DNA of 23,240 bases. Source: a virus. Positions 1-9,512 of the stretch are shown here, one piece after another (position 1 is the stretch's first letter; the number at the start of each line of letters is the position of its first letter). The notes beneath the pieces are model-generated. The model did no database searches. It was not told the DNA's origin and saw only the letters and a list, made by a program, of their open reading frames with translations. Location of the stretch: positions 1 through 23,240 of the IMG/VR virus record IMGVR_UViG_3300029787_000347; one strand, 5' to 3'. A program made the translations under genes and the position numbers.

Positions 1-1
1 G

Positions 2-88
2 CAAAAATTATTACTAAATGGTCATACAGAGAGTTTATGTTATGTTTTTGATTATAGTGAGATTAAATTATTATTAAAAGAGACATGA
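2..88 (+). CDS. 3' end of an unidentified gene (partial)
   Basis: An open frame enters from the left edge and runs for 28 codons to a TGA at 86-88. That stop overlaps the ATG of the next gene in an ATGA junction, the spacing seen between many gene pairs here. The visible tail ends in FDYSEIKLLLKET and gives no family signature. The start and most of the protein are outside the window. I call it real because of the junction and the open frame, not from similarity. Confidence 0.5.
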   Translation, partial: QKLLLNGHTESLCYVFDYSEIKLLLKET

Positions 89-681
89 ATGATTTAATAC
101 AAGTTATAAAAATTCTTAATCAAAATGAAGTTCAAGAATTGAATAGTTATATTGATACACTTAAATTTGAAAAAAACACTGTATTTGGTCAGAGTAAAAC
201 TGAAAATCCAAAATCTAATCCTGATATAAGAACCAGTTCTGGAACTTGTCTTTTAGAGAAACAGGAAATAACACTAAATTTCCATAATAAAATAAATCAG
301 GGTTTAGATGAATATAAGAGACGTTTGATTAATATTCATGAAAATTTTCAATACTATCCTGTGCCTGGTGGATATGATACTCACTCTTGGAGAGAGGGTA
401 TACAAGTTTTACAATATGAAAAAAATCAAGAATATAAGTTTCATCATGATGTTGCCAATTATAAAGAAAAACGGGAATTTTATAGAACAATATCGGTTAT
501 TGTTTATTTGACAAATGATTTTAAAGGAGGTGGAACTTCATTTCCACACACTTCGTTTAAACCAAAACCTGGTTATGCTTTAATATTTCCCTCAAATTGG
601 TGTTATCCTCACGCTGGTGAACCCGTAATTGAAGGAATTAAAAGGGTTGCTGTGACTTGGTATTATGTCGAACAAAATTAA
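85..681 (+). CDS. 2OG-Fe(II) oxygenase, prolyl 4-hydroxylase-like
   Basis: This 198-residue protein is a 2-oxoglutarate/Fe(II)-dependent dioxygenase of the prolyl 4-hydroxylase type. The iron ligands are visible: the HxD pair H120/D122 in YKFHHD and the distal H176 in the PHAGEPV segment. R187 ten residues later would bind 2-oxoglutarate. The GGGTSFP strand (148-154) between them is typical of the double-stranded beta-helix core. Length fits a single catalytic domain, and there is no signal peptide. It sits just upstream of the late promoter at 696-703 and the large structural gene. Cyanophages of this group carry several such enzymes beside tail genes; the substrate is unknown, with virion proline or another side chain as the usual guess. 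Confidence 0.9.
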   Translation: MNDLIQVIKILNQNEVQELNSYIDTLKFEKNTVFGQSKTENPKSNPDIRTSSGTCLLEKQEITLNFHNKINQGLDEYKRRLINIHENFQYYPVPGGYDTHSWREGIQVLQYEKNQEYKFHHDVANYKEKREFYRTISVIVYLTNDFKGGGTSFPHTSFKPKPGYALIFPSNWCYPHAGEPVIEGIKRVAVTWYYVEQN

Positions 682-695
682 CTCAAATTTGAATA

Positions 696-703
696 CATAA
701 ATA
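696..703 (+). promoter_or_regulatory. Late promoter, NATAAATA type (CATAAATA)
   Basis: CATAAATA matches the NATAAATA late-promoter motif known for T4-like cyanophages (T4 consensus TATAAATA). It lies between two genes, 32 bases before the last possible base upstream of the ATG at 735, so a start near 709 would leave a leader of about 25 bases. It would drive the fibre/structural block through to about 11596, because no other clear terminator appears before 11692. Confidence 0.7.
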
Positions 704-734
704 GAACATAGAATCATAGTAGAATTATTGTGTC

Positions 735-3700
735 ATGCCACTGAATAAGTTAGATAATTTCTTAAAAAACGTAGAAGGTCGTATTCTTTATGTAAGTCCA
801 AGTGATTTAGATGCAAGTGATGCGATGTCAAATCAGGGTAATTCCCAAGCAACACCATTTAAAACAGTTCAAAGGGCACTGATTGAGTCAGCAAGATTTT
901 CTTATGTTCAAGGTAATAATAACGATATAACAGAAAAAACAACAATATTATTAATGCCTGGTGAGCATATCATTGATAACAGACCAGGATATAAGATTAA
1001 AAAATCAGGAAATAATGCACAAGTTTTAAACCAAGCAGGTGGAGTTGTTTCAACAGATTCATTGTCTTTACAATTAGACTCTAAATTTGATTTGACGGTT
1101 GAGGATAATATTTTACATAAATTTAATAGTGCAGAGGGTGGAGTTATTGTTCCAAGAGGAACTTCAATTGTTGGACTTGACTTAAGAAAAACAAAAATTA
1201 TTCCAAAATATGTTCCAAACCCAACAGATCCATCTGTTCCTAGTTCTTCAATTTTTAAAATCACTGGTGCTTGTTATTTCTGGCAATTTTCAGTATTTGA
1301 TGGGAAAGAGAATGAATTAGTATACACTGATAACACAACATTTACTGGCAAATTAAGCACTCCTACTTTTTCACATCATAAATTAACAGTATTTGAATAT
1401 GCAGATGGAGTAAATTTAAATGAGCAAACAGACTTAACAGATTTAAACATGTATTACTATAAGCTTTCATTAGCTTATGGTACTGCTACTACAAATAGAA
1501 ATATAATAGATAAATTCCCTGCGAGCACTGAGGGTTTTGCTGCAAGAAGACCTGAATTTGAAATTGTTGGTGCATTTGCTGCGGATCCAATCACAATCAC
1601 AAGTCTTATATCAGGTGATGGATCAAATGTATCACCTGTTGTAACTGTAACAACACAACAGGATCATAATCTTGATGTGGGAACACCAATTAAAATATCT
1701 GGTATTATTCCCCTTGAATATAATATTTCAGCAAAAGTAACTAGTGTTAGCACAACTAATGCGAAAGTTTTTACATACACTCTTGATGATGTTCCTGATG
1801 AATTATTAGCAACCGCCTCTAATGTGAGTGGTGGAAGTGTGACAGTTGAAACTGATACAGTTGGAGGAGCATCACCTTATATCTTTAACATATCACTTCG
1901 ATCTGTTTATGGTATGAACGGTATGCACGCCGATGGATCAAAGGCAACTGGATTCCGTTCAATGGTTGTTGCACAATTTACTGGAGTTTCATTACAGAAA
2001 GATGATCGTGCTTTTGTAAAATATAGTAAAACAAGTAGAGAATACACTGGATTAAGTATAACTCCAGTTTTTGATGAAAGACTCTCTTCAGAATCATCTG
2101 CAATTGACACTGAAAAAGTATTTCACTTAGATTCTGATGCGATTTACAGAAGTGGTTGGGAAAGTAGACATGTAAAAATATCAAATGATTCTGTATTGCA
2201 AATTGTATCTGTTTTTGCAATTGGTTATCATATACATTTTGAAGCACAGTCAGGTTCTGATGCATCTATAACAAACTCTAACTCTAACTTTGGACAATTA
2301 GCTCTTGTAGCAGATGGATTTAAGAAAAATGCATTCCAAAAAGATGATCGAGCTTTTATTACCCATATAATACCACCAAAAGCAATAACTTCCTCTGAAG
2401 AAAATATTGATTGGGTTTCAATAGACATTGATAAAACAAAAACTGTTAATAATGATAAAAGATTATATCTATTTGGATTTACTTCTGAAGATATATTACC
2501 ACCATCAGTCACTCAAGGTTTCCGAGTTGGTGCCAAAGTCGATGATGTTTTATTTGTAGATATTGCTGGTGTGGAAAAATCAGCAAATATTTTGATGGAG
2601 GATGGCACTGCTACACCTTCATTGACAAGTGTTAAAACAATAAATGTTGGAGAACCATCTGAAAGTCAATTTACAACATCGGATGAATCAGCACACAAAC
2701 TATCAACAGGTGAAAAGGTAATTGTTATCAGTGACGATGGTGATTTACCAGAGAATTTAGATGAAAAAACAATCTACTTTGTAATTGATACAGGTAATTC
2801 TACATTTAAATTAGCATCCTCAAAAACTAACGCTGATAATTCCGAATTTATTAGTGTTTACAAGGGAACAAATTTAAAAGTATTAAGTCGTGTAAGTGAT
2901 AAAAATTCTGGTGACTTGGGACATCCTGTTCAATATGATAGTGGTCAAGGTCAATGGTTTATTAATGTTCAAACAGGAAACAATATATTTTCAAGTATCG
3001 CATCACTCACTGGTAGAACTGAACCATCATTTGTTAAAAGAATTTCTGATATAAGATCTATTGATGATAAAATTTATAAAGTCAGATTTTCGATACCAAA
3101 AGAAATTTCAAATTCAAAAAATCCAGAAAATGGTTTTGTAATTCAAGAATCAAGTTCAACTAGTGTTAGAGGATCTTCCGATTTCACTAAAAATGATGCT
3201 CTTACTAGATCAGATTTTGAGTTTGAAAGGAATCCCCGATTTATTAGTAGTTGCACATTTAATGATGCAACAGATATTATTACAATTCAAGCAGAAAGAC
3301 CTCATAATTTAAAAATTGGAGATCTAGTTACTGTCAAAAATATTAAAGATGGTGGTTCAGGTGGTAGTGCTACAGGTGAACTTAACAAAGGATATAATGG
3401 AGAATTTTCTGTTAAAAATATACCTAATAGTTTAACATTTCAGTATGAAACTACAAGAGATAATCTAGGTGCTTCTGCAACAAATGATTTTGGTGTAAAG
3501 GATACATCTCTTCCTAGATTTGAGAGAACTGATTTAAAATCAAATATCTACTTATTCAGAAATACACTAATTTCAGAATACATTGATGCTACACAAGATG
3601 GTGTTTATCAAGCATTTGCTCTTAATGCAAGTAATAATGTCCCAACTGAATACAATAATATTAACTATGGTCAAAATGTTGTTGATTTATATCCACAGTT

Positions 3701-6362
3701 AGATCGAGATAATGTAAATGAAAATCCTCAAGCATCAAAATCTTTTGCTCTAAGATCTCCATTAGGACAAGTTATTACAAATGATCCTCTCAAAAGTCTT
3801 ACAAGAGAAACAAACGACAAATTACTTAAATCGATTGGAATAGGTCAACCTTTATTTTCATTCACAGATAATACTACAACAGGAATAGTTTCATTTACCA
3901 CAGAGCATAATTTTGCTGGAATAATGACTGCTACTCTTCATTCTGGTGGTGCGAATTACACTCCAAATTCTGGTGTGGCAACATATCGTAATGTTAAAGT
4001 ATTTAATAGTACTACTCAAAACGACTCTACATGGAATGGAACACTATCTGATGTCATAGTCTCTAATGGTGCTGTAACATCATTTGAAATTACAAATACT
4101 GGATCTGGTTGGTCTGCAGGAAACAAAGGATATTTTGATACAACTCAAATTGGATCTGGTAATGGAGTGGCAATTTTGGATGGTAATGTTTCTGGTGCAG
4201 GTTTGACTGCAGGAAACATTGGAGTATCAAGTGATTTAGTTATTCAATTTACAGGTGTAGGAACAGCATCTGATTCATACTTTAGATTAAAAGAAGTAAA
4301 CGATAAGAAACAGATTACAATTCATAAAACAGGTGCAGATGTTGATCCTATATCAGATCAATACGCATTTACAGTTAGTTCATCATCTAAGGTAGATACT
4401 GAAAGTTTCTCAAGTGGGTTAAAAACTATCACAACATTTGAACCTCATGGACTTGTTGCTGGAAATAGATTCCAATTAAATAATTCATCAAATACCAATC
4501 AAGGTTCATATATTGTTAAAACAAAGGTTGGTGTCACAACATTTACATTTGAGTTAGCATCTGATATAAGTGTTGATAATGGATTCATACTTAAACATGG
4601 ATTATCAGCAAATGACGGTGTGTCAGACTCTGGTCAAGAAAATTTATCAATTCGTGGTGTAGAATTATTTGATAATGAACATGGAAAATTAAGTGCTCAG
4701 ATGGTATCAAGTGATGTTAAATTTAGCATTGATACTACAAATACACATAATTTACTTCAAAGATTCCCTTATGGATCATACTTGTTGATTGATGAGGAAA
4801 TACTTCGAGTATCTACAAATACTTTACTTGGAGTTAATAATGATCAAATTTCAGTAATTCGTGGAGTTTTTGGTACGGTTATTAAAACTCACGCAACTGG
4901 ATCACTTGTTAAGAAAATTAAACCGTTCCCAATTCAATTTAATCGACCATCAATTTTAAGAGCATCTGGACATACCTTTGAATATCTTGGTTATGGTCCT
5001 GGTAACTATTCAACTGCATTACCTCAAGTTCAAGTCAAGACTATTTCGGAGCAGGAAGAATTCTTATCACAGTCACAAGAGAGATCTAGTGGTGCTGTTG
5101 TTTACACTGGAATGAACAACAAAGGTGATTTCTATATTGGAAACCAGAAGAAGTCAGCACTTACTGGTGAGGAAACATCTTTTGATACTCCAATACCATC
5201 CGTCACAGGTGAAAATCCTGCTAGATTGAGTGTGGTATTTGATGAAACAACAATCAAAGAAAGACTTGTAGTTGAGGGTGGTAAATCTAAGACATCATTA
5301 TCTGAATTTGATGGTCCTGTTACATTTAATAATGAAGTTCAACTTAAGGATGCAGTTAAAATCAAAACAACAACGGATTCCACAAGTTCAACAACAGGAT
5401 CACTCATAATATCTGGTGGTGTAGGAATTGCAAAAACTGCTAATTTACCTGATGATGCTGCAATAAAATTTGGTAATAGTGGAGATTTAGAAATTTTCCA
5501 CGGTGGTGGTGGAAATTATACAAATACAAATACAATTAGAACGACAAATACAAACACGTTATTATTTGAAACGGCTCAGGGTGGATTTGCATTAAATAAT
5601 CGAGTAGGTAATGCTGCAAATAATTTCGAAAACATGATCACTGCGAGTCCTAATGATTCAGTTGATCTTTTCTTTAATGGTACACGTAGATTAAAAACCA
5701 CAAACACAGGAGCTATCGTAACTGGAATTTTAACTGCCACACAATTTAAAGGTGATGGATCTCAGTTAGATGGTCTTAACAATTCACAATTATTAGATAG
5801 TGGTGATACAGTCAGAGCAGCAGCTACCACATCTGGTTTAACTATCACTGGACAGTTAACAAACAATGGTAACATACAACTCACCTCTGCAACCCCAGAA
5901 ATAGAATTAAATAGTGGAGGTCCAAGATTTAGAGTTCCATCTGCAAATGTACTTACTATTCATATTGGTAGTGGATTTGGCAGTGACCAAAATGAAAGGT
6001 TGCGTGTTAACACAACTGGAATAACAGTAACTGGGTCAGGCACATTCACTGGTGATGTGATCGCATTTAGTTCATCTGATATGACACTTAAAAAAGATAT
6101 ATCACCCATACAAAATGCACTCGATATGGTTAATTCACTTAGTGGAAACACCTTTGCTTGGAAATCAGAAGCAGGTATTTTTGGTAATCAAGGTTTAGAT
6201 ACTGGTATCATCGCACAAGAGGTTGAGGCACTTGGACTACCTGGTATATCCAAGAAACGAGGTGATGGAACAATGGGTGTTCGTTATGACAGATTGATTC
6301 CTGTTCTGATTGAGGCAGTTAAGGAATTAACAGCAAAAGTCAACTCTCTTGAAAACAAATAA
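735..6362 (+). CDS. Giant virion structural/tail fibre protein with C-terminal S74 chaperone
   Basis: This 1875-residue protein is by far the largest in the window. Residues 17-50 (ILYVSPSDLDASD, then ATPFKTVQRAL) resemble the start of a right-handed beta-helix, pectin-lyase-like fold. The middle is a chain of beta-rich modules, six of which carry an HNL-like turn (H311, H654, H857, H1058, H1238, H1338), plus two copies of QKDDRAF at 421 and 535. Residues near 1584 carry a DLEIFHGG fibre module. The C-terminus from S1781 is a peptidase S74 intramolecular chaperone: S1781-D, K1786 five residues on, TGIIAQEV at 1823-1830 and a final coiled-coil-like KELTAKVNSLENK. In characterised S74 fibres this domain trimerises the fibre and then cuts itself off just before the serine. 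Expression is probably late, from 696-703. Assignment as virion structural is strong; its exact position in the tail is not visible. Confidence 0.88.
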   Translation: MPLNKLDNFLKNVEGRILYVSPSDLDASDAMSNQGNSQATPFKTVQRALIESARFSYVQGNNNDITEKTTILLMPGEHIIDNRPGYKIKKSGNNAQVLNQAGGVVSTDSLSLQLDSKFDLTVEDNILHKFNSAEGGVIVPRGTSIVGLDLRKTKIIPKYVPNPTDPSVPSSSIFKITGACYFWQFSVFDGKENELVYTDNTTFTGKLSTPTFSHHKLTVFEYADGVNLNEQTDLTDLNMYYYKLSLAYGTATTNRNIIDKFPASTEGFAARRPEFEIVGAFAADPITITSLISGDGSNVSPVVTVTTQQDHNLDVGTPIKISGIIPLEYNISAKVTSVSTTNAKVFTYTLDDVPDELLATASNVSGGSVTVETDTVGGASPYIFNISLRSVYGMNGMHADGSKATGFRSMVVAQFTGVSLQKDDRAFVKYSKTSREYTGLSITPVFDERLSSESSAIDTEKVFHLDSDAIYRSGWESRHVKISNDSVLQIVSVFAIGYHIHFEAQSGSDASITNSNSNFGQLALVADGFKKNAFQKDDRAFITHIIPPKAITSSEENIDWVSIDIDKTKTVNNDKRLYLFGFTSEDILPPSVTQGFRVGAKVDDVLFVDIAGVEKSANILMEDGTATPSLTSVKTINVGEPSESQFTTSDESAHKLSTGEKVIVISDDGDLPENLDEKTIYFVIDTGNSTFKLASSKTNADNSEFISVYKGTNLKVLSRVSDKNSGDLGHPVQYDSGQGQWFINVQTGNNIFSSIASLTGRTEPSFVKRISDIRSIDDKIYKVRFSIPKEISNSKNPENGFVIQESSSTSVRGSSDFTKNDALTRSDFEFERNPRFISSCTFNDATDIITIQAERPHNLKIGDLVTVKNIKDGGSGGSATGELNKGYNGEFSVKNIPNSLTFQYETTRDNLGASATNDFGVKDTSLPRFERTDLKSNIYLFRNTLISEYIDATQDGVYQAFALNASNNVPTEYNNINYGQNVVDLYPQLDRDNVNENPQASKSFALRSPLGQVITNDPLKSLTRETNDKLLKSIGIGQPLFSFTDNTTTGIVSFTTEHNFAGIMTATLHSGGANYTPNSGVATYRNVKVFNSTTQNDSTWNGTLSDVIVSNGAVTSFEITNTGSGWSAGNKGYFDTTQIGSGNGVAILDGNVSGAGLTAGNIGVSSDLVIQFTGVGTASDSYFRLKEVNDKKQITIHKTGADVDPISDQYAFTVSSSSKVDTESFSSGLKTITTFEPHGLVAGNRFQLNNSSNTNQGSYIVKTKVGVTTFTFELASDISVDNGFILKHGLSANDGVSDSGQENLSIRGVELFDNEHGKLSAQMVSSDVKFSIDTTNTHNLLQRFPYGSYLLIDEEILRVSTNTLLGVNNDQISVIRGVFGTVIKTHATGSLVKKIKPFPIQFNRPSILRASGHTFEYLGYGPGNYSTALPQVQVKTISEQEEFLSQSQERSSGAVVYTGMNNKGDFYIGNQKKSALTGEETSFDTPIPSVTGENPARLSVVFDETTIKERLVVEGGKSKTSLSEFDGPVTFNNEVQLKDAVKIKTTTDSTSSTTGSLIISGGVGIAKTANLPDDAAIKFGNSGDLEIFHGGGGNYTNTNTIRTTNTNTLLFETAQGGFALNNRVGNAANNFENMITASPNDSVDLFFNGTRRLKTTNTGAIVTGILTATQFKGDGSQLDGLNNSQLLDSGDTVRAAATTSGLTITGQLTNNGNIQLTSATPEIELNSGGPRFRVPSANVLTIHIGSGFGSDQNERLRVNTTGITVTGSGTFTGDVIAFSSSDMTLKKDISPIQNALDMVNSLSGNTFAWKSEAGIFGNQGLDTGIIAQEVEALGLPGISKKRGDGTMGVRYDRLIPVLIEAVKELTAKVNSLENK

Positions 6363-6365
6363 ATA
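6358..6365 (+). promoter_or_regulatory. Possible late promoter (AATAAATA)
   Basis: AATAAATA fits NATAAATA and lies 15 bases before the ATG of the 6380 fibre gene. It overlaps the TAA stop of the upstream gene, so it could be chance in AT-rich sequence. If used, the transcript would start near 6371 and carry the AAAGAAG sequence ahead of the start codon. Confidence 0.35.
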
Positions 6366-6379
6366 ACTAAAAAGAAGTA

Positions 6380-8359
6380 ATGTCTAATTATACTAAATCA
6401 TTTAATTTTAGAAACGGTGTTCAGGTCGATGACAGTAATTTTATTGTCAATTCAGTAGGTTTAGTTGGAATAGGAACAACACGACCAGAAAAACGTTTAG
6501 ATGTTCGTGGTAATGCAAGCATAACAGGAATAACAAATTTATCTGGAGCAATTATAAGTGGAGTAGTAACATCTGGTAATATAAAAATTGACTCAGTTTC
6601 AGGAATTGTTACTGCTACAAAATTTGTTGGTGATGCATCAGGTCTCACAAATATAGTTGCGATTGCAACAGGTGGATTTATTGCAAATGCTAGTGGACTA
6701 TCTACTACTTCAAATATTGGTATCGGTAGTGAGGCGCCAACAACTCAATTAGATGTTCTTGGAAACTCTATATTTACAGGCATTACTAGTTTCATTGGTC
6801 TTACAACAACAACTGATTTGATAGTACAGAAATTAGATGTAATCGGTGTTTCAACATTTGGAAATGCTGTAGATATTAATTCTAGTGTAGATGTTAGTGG
6901 ATCCGTAACTCTTCGTGATGATGTTAGTATAAGTGCTGATAATAAAACATTTAAAATAAAAACTGCTGGATCGGTTGATAAGTTTACTGTTGACACTGAT
7001 AATGGTAATACAGATATTAAAGGTACACTTGATGTAACAGGTGTTTCAACATTCGGTAATAACATTGATGCGAATGGTGATTTAGATGTAGATGGAAGAA
7101 CTGAATTAGATATCACCAATATTAGTGAGACTCTTAATGTCACTGGTGTTTCAACATTTAGTGGTAATGTAACCGTAGGAACTAGTGCGACAGTTGGATT
7201 TGGAACAACAGCATATTTTTCAGATAATGCGAGAGCAATTTTTGGTGATGATGAAGATCTTGAGATATTTCACTCAGGTACTAATAGTGTTGTTCGAGAT
7301 GTTGGCACTGGTAGTCTCATAATTGCTGGTAGTACAGTTGAAATAAAAAATCCTGTTGGTACTAAAGTAAACGCAAAGTTTCTTGAAAATTCTTCAGTAG
7401 AATTATATTTTAATGATAATCTTAAATTTGAAACAATCGGAACAGGAGCATCGGTTTATAATCAGTTAAATGTTGCAAGTTTGAATGGTGGTGCATCTGG
7501 TTTATCATCACACTTTGGATCATTGAGATATGGTAATGAGAGTGGTGGATCTCCATACAGCACAAGAAGGTCACTAGATTTAATTAATACTGATAGTGGA
7601 AATATTAACTATTATATTAATGCAAACGATTTATCAAATACAGGCAATTTCCATTGGCATAAGGGATTTAATACTAATCGATTAATGACATTGACTGGAA
7701 TTGGAGGAAGTTTAGGTATTGGTATAACACTTCCATCATCAACTCTTCATGTGTTGGGTGATGCCAATGTCTCAGCTGGTGCAACTTTTGGTGGAGATAT
7801 ATTTGTTGCTGGTGATGTATCAATAACTGGATCAATTGAAGGAAATGTTGCTGGTAATCTCACAGGTAATTTAACAGGTAATGTAAACGCAGCATCAGGA
7901 ATATCTACATTCACCAATATTTCTGCTGGAATTGTAACTGTAACTTCAATAAAAACAGATAACATAGGTATTCAGACAGTTGTTGGTTCTAATCCTATTG
8001 AACTAAATTCGGGTAATAATAAAGTTTTTATATCTGCTTCTGGTAATTTAGGAATTAAAACAGACGAGACATTTGGAAACTCCATATTTACTACTGGTGC
8101 ATCAGTCTCAACAATCGTTGCTGTAGGATCAACATTACCCAAATCAGCAGTTGATTTTGCTGACGCTGGAAAAAATATTCCGTCAGGAGCATTTGCAAAC
8201 AAAATGTTTATGCTGCCACCAAAAATCACTACCGCCCAGAGAGGTAATCTTACTGGTGTAGCAGATGGTGCTTTGATATACAATACAGATGGAAATCAGT
8301 TACAAGTTTATATTGGAGGATGGGTTGGAATCGGAACTACTACTAAGGTTGATTCATAA
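6380..8359 (+). CDS. Repeat-rich tail fibre-like structural protein
   Basis: This 659-residue protein is rich in G, S, T, N and V and built from repeated short beta modules. The pentapeptide GVSTF recurs at residues 156, 221 and 256, each time within DVxGVSTFxxN, and the DNA copies share the identical 14-mer GGTGTTTCAACATT. A GNLTGNLTGNV run follows near residue 495. A DLEIFHSG module starts at residue 293 and is related to one in the preceding 1875-residue protein. The C-terminal part ends with YNTDGNQLQVYIGGWVGIG, a pattern common at the ends of phage fibre proteins. There is no S74 domain. Its TAA overlaps the next ATG by one base, so the three large structural genes form one unit. Homology to fibre proteins is recognised by pattern; a distal fibre role is inference. 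Confidence 0.82.
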   Translation: MSNYTKSFNFRNGVQVDDSNFIVNSVGLVGIGTTRPEKRLDVRGNASITGITNLSGAIISGVVTSGNIKIDSVSGIVTATKFVGDASGLTNIVAIATGGFIANASGLSTTSNIGIGSEAPTTQLDVLGNSIFTGITSFIGLTTTTDLIVQKLDVIGVSTFGNAVDINSSVDVSGSVTLRDDVSISADNKTFKIKTAGSVDKFTVDTDNGNTDIKGTLDVTGVSTFGNNIDANGDLDVDGRTELDITNISETLNVTGVSTFSGNVTVGTSATVGFGTTAYFSDNARAIFGDDEDLEIFHSGTNSVVRDVGTGSLIIAGSTVEIKNPVGTKVNAKFLENSSVELYFNDNLKFETIGTGASVYNQLNVASLNGGASGLSSHFGSLRYGNESGGSPYSTRRSLDLINTDSGNINYYINANDLSNTGNFHWHKGFNTNRLMTLTGIGGSLGIGITLPSSTLHVLGDANVSAGATFGGDIFVAGDVSITGSIEGNVAGNLTGNLTGNVNAASGISTFTNISAGIVTVTSIKTDNIGIQTVVGSNPIELNSGNNKVFISASGNLGIKTDETFGNSIFTTGASVSTIVAVGSTLPKSAVDFADAGKNIPSGAFANKMFMLPPKITTAQRGNLTGVADGALIYNTDGNQLQVYIGGWVGIGTTTKVDS

Positions 8360-9507
8360 TGACATTACCAGGCGTCGGAAGTTCAATATCATTTGGTCAA
8401 ATTGAGGCAGAATTTGGTGGGAAGGGTGGTAGTCGTTTGGGAAAATACCGTAGAGATGATCCTAGTTTTGAAAATGCTTCACCATCTGGAGGTTCATTAA
8501 CAAATTTACCACTAGATACTGGTATACCAACATCTGGACAAATAAAATTTAGTGATTTTCGTGGTAAAAAATTAAATATGGTGGTTGAGTACTACAATGA
8601 TGAAGTAGGTTTAACTAAAGAAGCAAGAGGTTCTAATACAATGTCTGCAACTTGGAGATATTTAAATCAAGAGACTATGGTCAAGGTAGTAGGTGGATTT
8701 AGAGGAAAACCTGTTGGTTCGGTTGATGGTAATTACAATCTGACTTCGGGAGATTGGCAAGGTGGTAAAAAGATATTTGTAAACGTGAATCAAACTATCG
8801 GTGGTAAAAAAGATGGAGATGTGACTGATGTTGCACTCAGAACTGGAGTTTGGCCAAGTGGCACAGAATTACAAGTAGATATAGGAGCATCAGGGTATCT
8901 GACAGGTGCAGGTGGTAATGGTGGAGGTGCTGGTAGTGCTGGTGGATCTAGAGCTGGTGATGGTGGTCAAGGTACGAGTGCATTAGGAGTTGAATATGCT
9001 GCAACTATTAATAATAGTGGTGTGATTAGATGTGGATATGGTGGTGGAGGAGGTGGTAGTGGTGCTTCCAATGACCCATCAGACAAGAGTACTACTGACT
9101 TCGGACGATCTGGTGCTGGAGGAGGAGGTGGAGCTGGTAGACCTATTGGTGCTGGTGGTGCTGGAGGACTTGGTGGTTTTAACGGTCCTGCTCCTATAAA
9201 TGGTGGACCTGGTAACGATGGAATATTAAGTGCTGGTGGTGATGGTGGAAGTGGTATTTCACATGGTGGTGCAACTGGTGGTGCTGGTGGTGCTGGTGGT
9301 GACATAAATGATGCCCCTGTGGGTGGAACTAGTGGAACTAGAGCAGATAACAGAGCATATAGGCAAACTCCTGGCATACCTGGTAATGCAGGTTCTGATG
9401 GTAAAGCTATATATTTCAGTAGTGCAACTATTGCAAACAACAGTACTGTAACGGGAAATTCTGTTGGTGGTAGAAATGGAGGCACTGCAAACGGTTCGTT
9501 TAATTAA
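8359..9507 (+). CDS. Glycine-rich tail adhesin-like structural protein
   Basis: This 382-residue protein has a compact N-terminal part with FGQIEAEFGG (12-21) and SGQIKFSDFRG (59-69), a pairing seen in many phage tail proteins. The second half is glycine-dominated: runs around 183-207, 226-234, 251-273 and 281-323 consist largely of GG, GA and GGAGG. Such runs form packed polyglycine II helices in the gp38 receptor-binding adhesins of T4-like phages, so a host-recognition role is a reasonable guess. Residues 339-350 read as four collagen-like G-x-y triplets (GIP, GNA, GSD, GKA). The gene follows the fibre gene with a 1-base overlap and is followed 5 bases later by an oxygenase gene. Confidence 0.78.
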   Translation: MTLPGVGSSISFGQIEAEFGGKGGSRLGKYRRDDPSFENASPSGGSLTNLPLDTGIPTSGQIKFSDFRGKKLNMVVEYYNDEVGLTKEARGSNTMSATWRYLNQETMVKVVGGFRGKPVGSVDGNYNLTSGDWQGGKKIFVNVNQTIGGKKDGDVTDVALRTGVWPSGTELQVDIGASGYLTGAGGNGGGAGSAGGSRAGDGGQGTSALGVEYAATINNSGVIRCGYGGGGGGSGASNDPSDKSTTDFGRSGAGGGGGAGRPIGAGGAGGLGGFNGPAPINGGPGNDGILSAGGDGGSGISHGGATGGAGGAGGDINDAPVGGTSGTRADNRAYRQTPGIPGNAGSDGKAIYFSSATIANNSTVTGNSVGGRNGGTANGSFN

Positions 9508-9512
9508 TTATT

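Noticed and set aside
6845-7158. Three identical 14-base repeats considered as CRISPR
   Set aside because: Spacing is 195 and 105 bases, in frame, and encodes GVSTF in a fibre gene; no spacer-length pattern.
6421-8283. Several minus-strand frames over the repeat fibre gene
   Set aside because: They mirror biased codons of the fibre gene, contain no domain and would be the only minus-strand genes in the window.
8967-9485. 172-codon proline-rich frame on the minus strand
   Set aside because: It is the reverse image of the glycine-rich adhesin (GGT and GGA read backward give proline codons). No promoter or ribosome site and no known domain.
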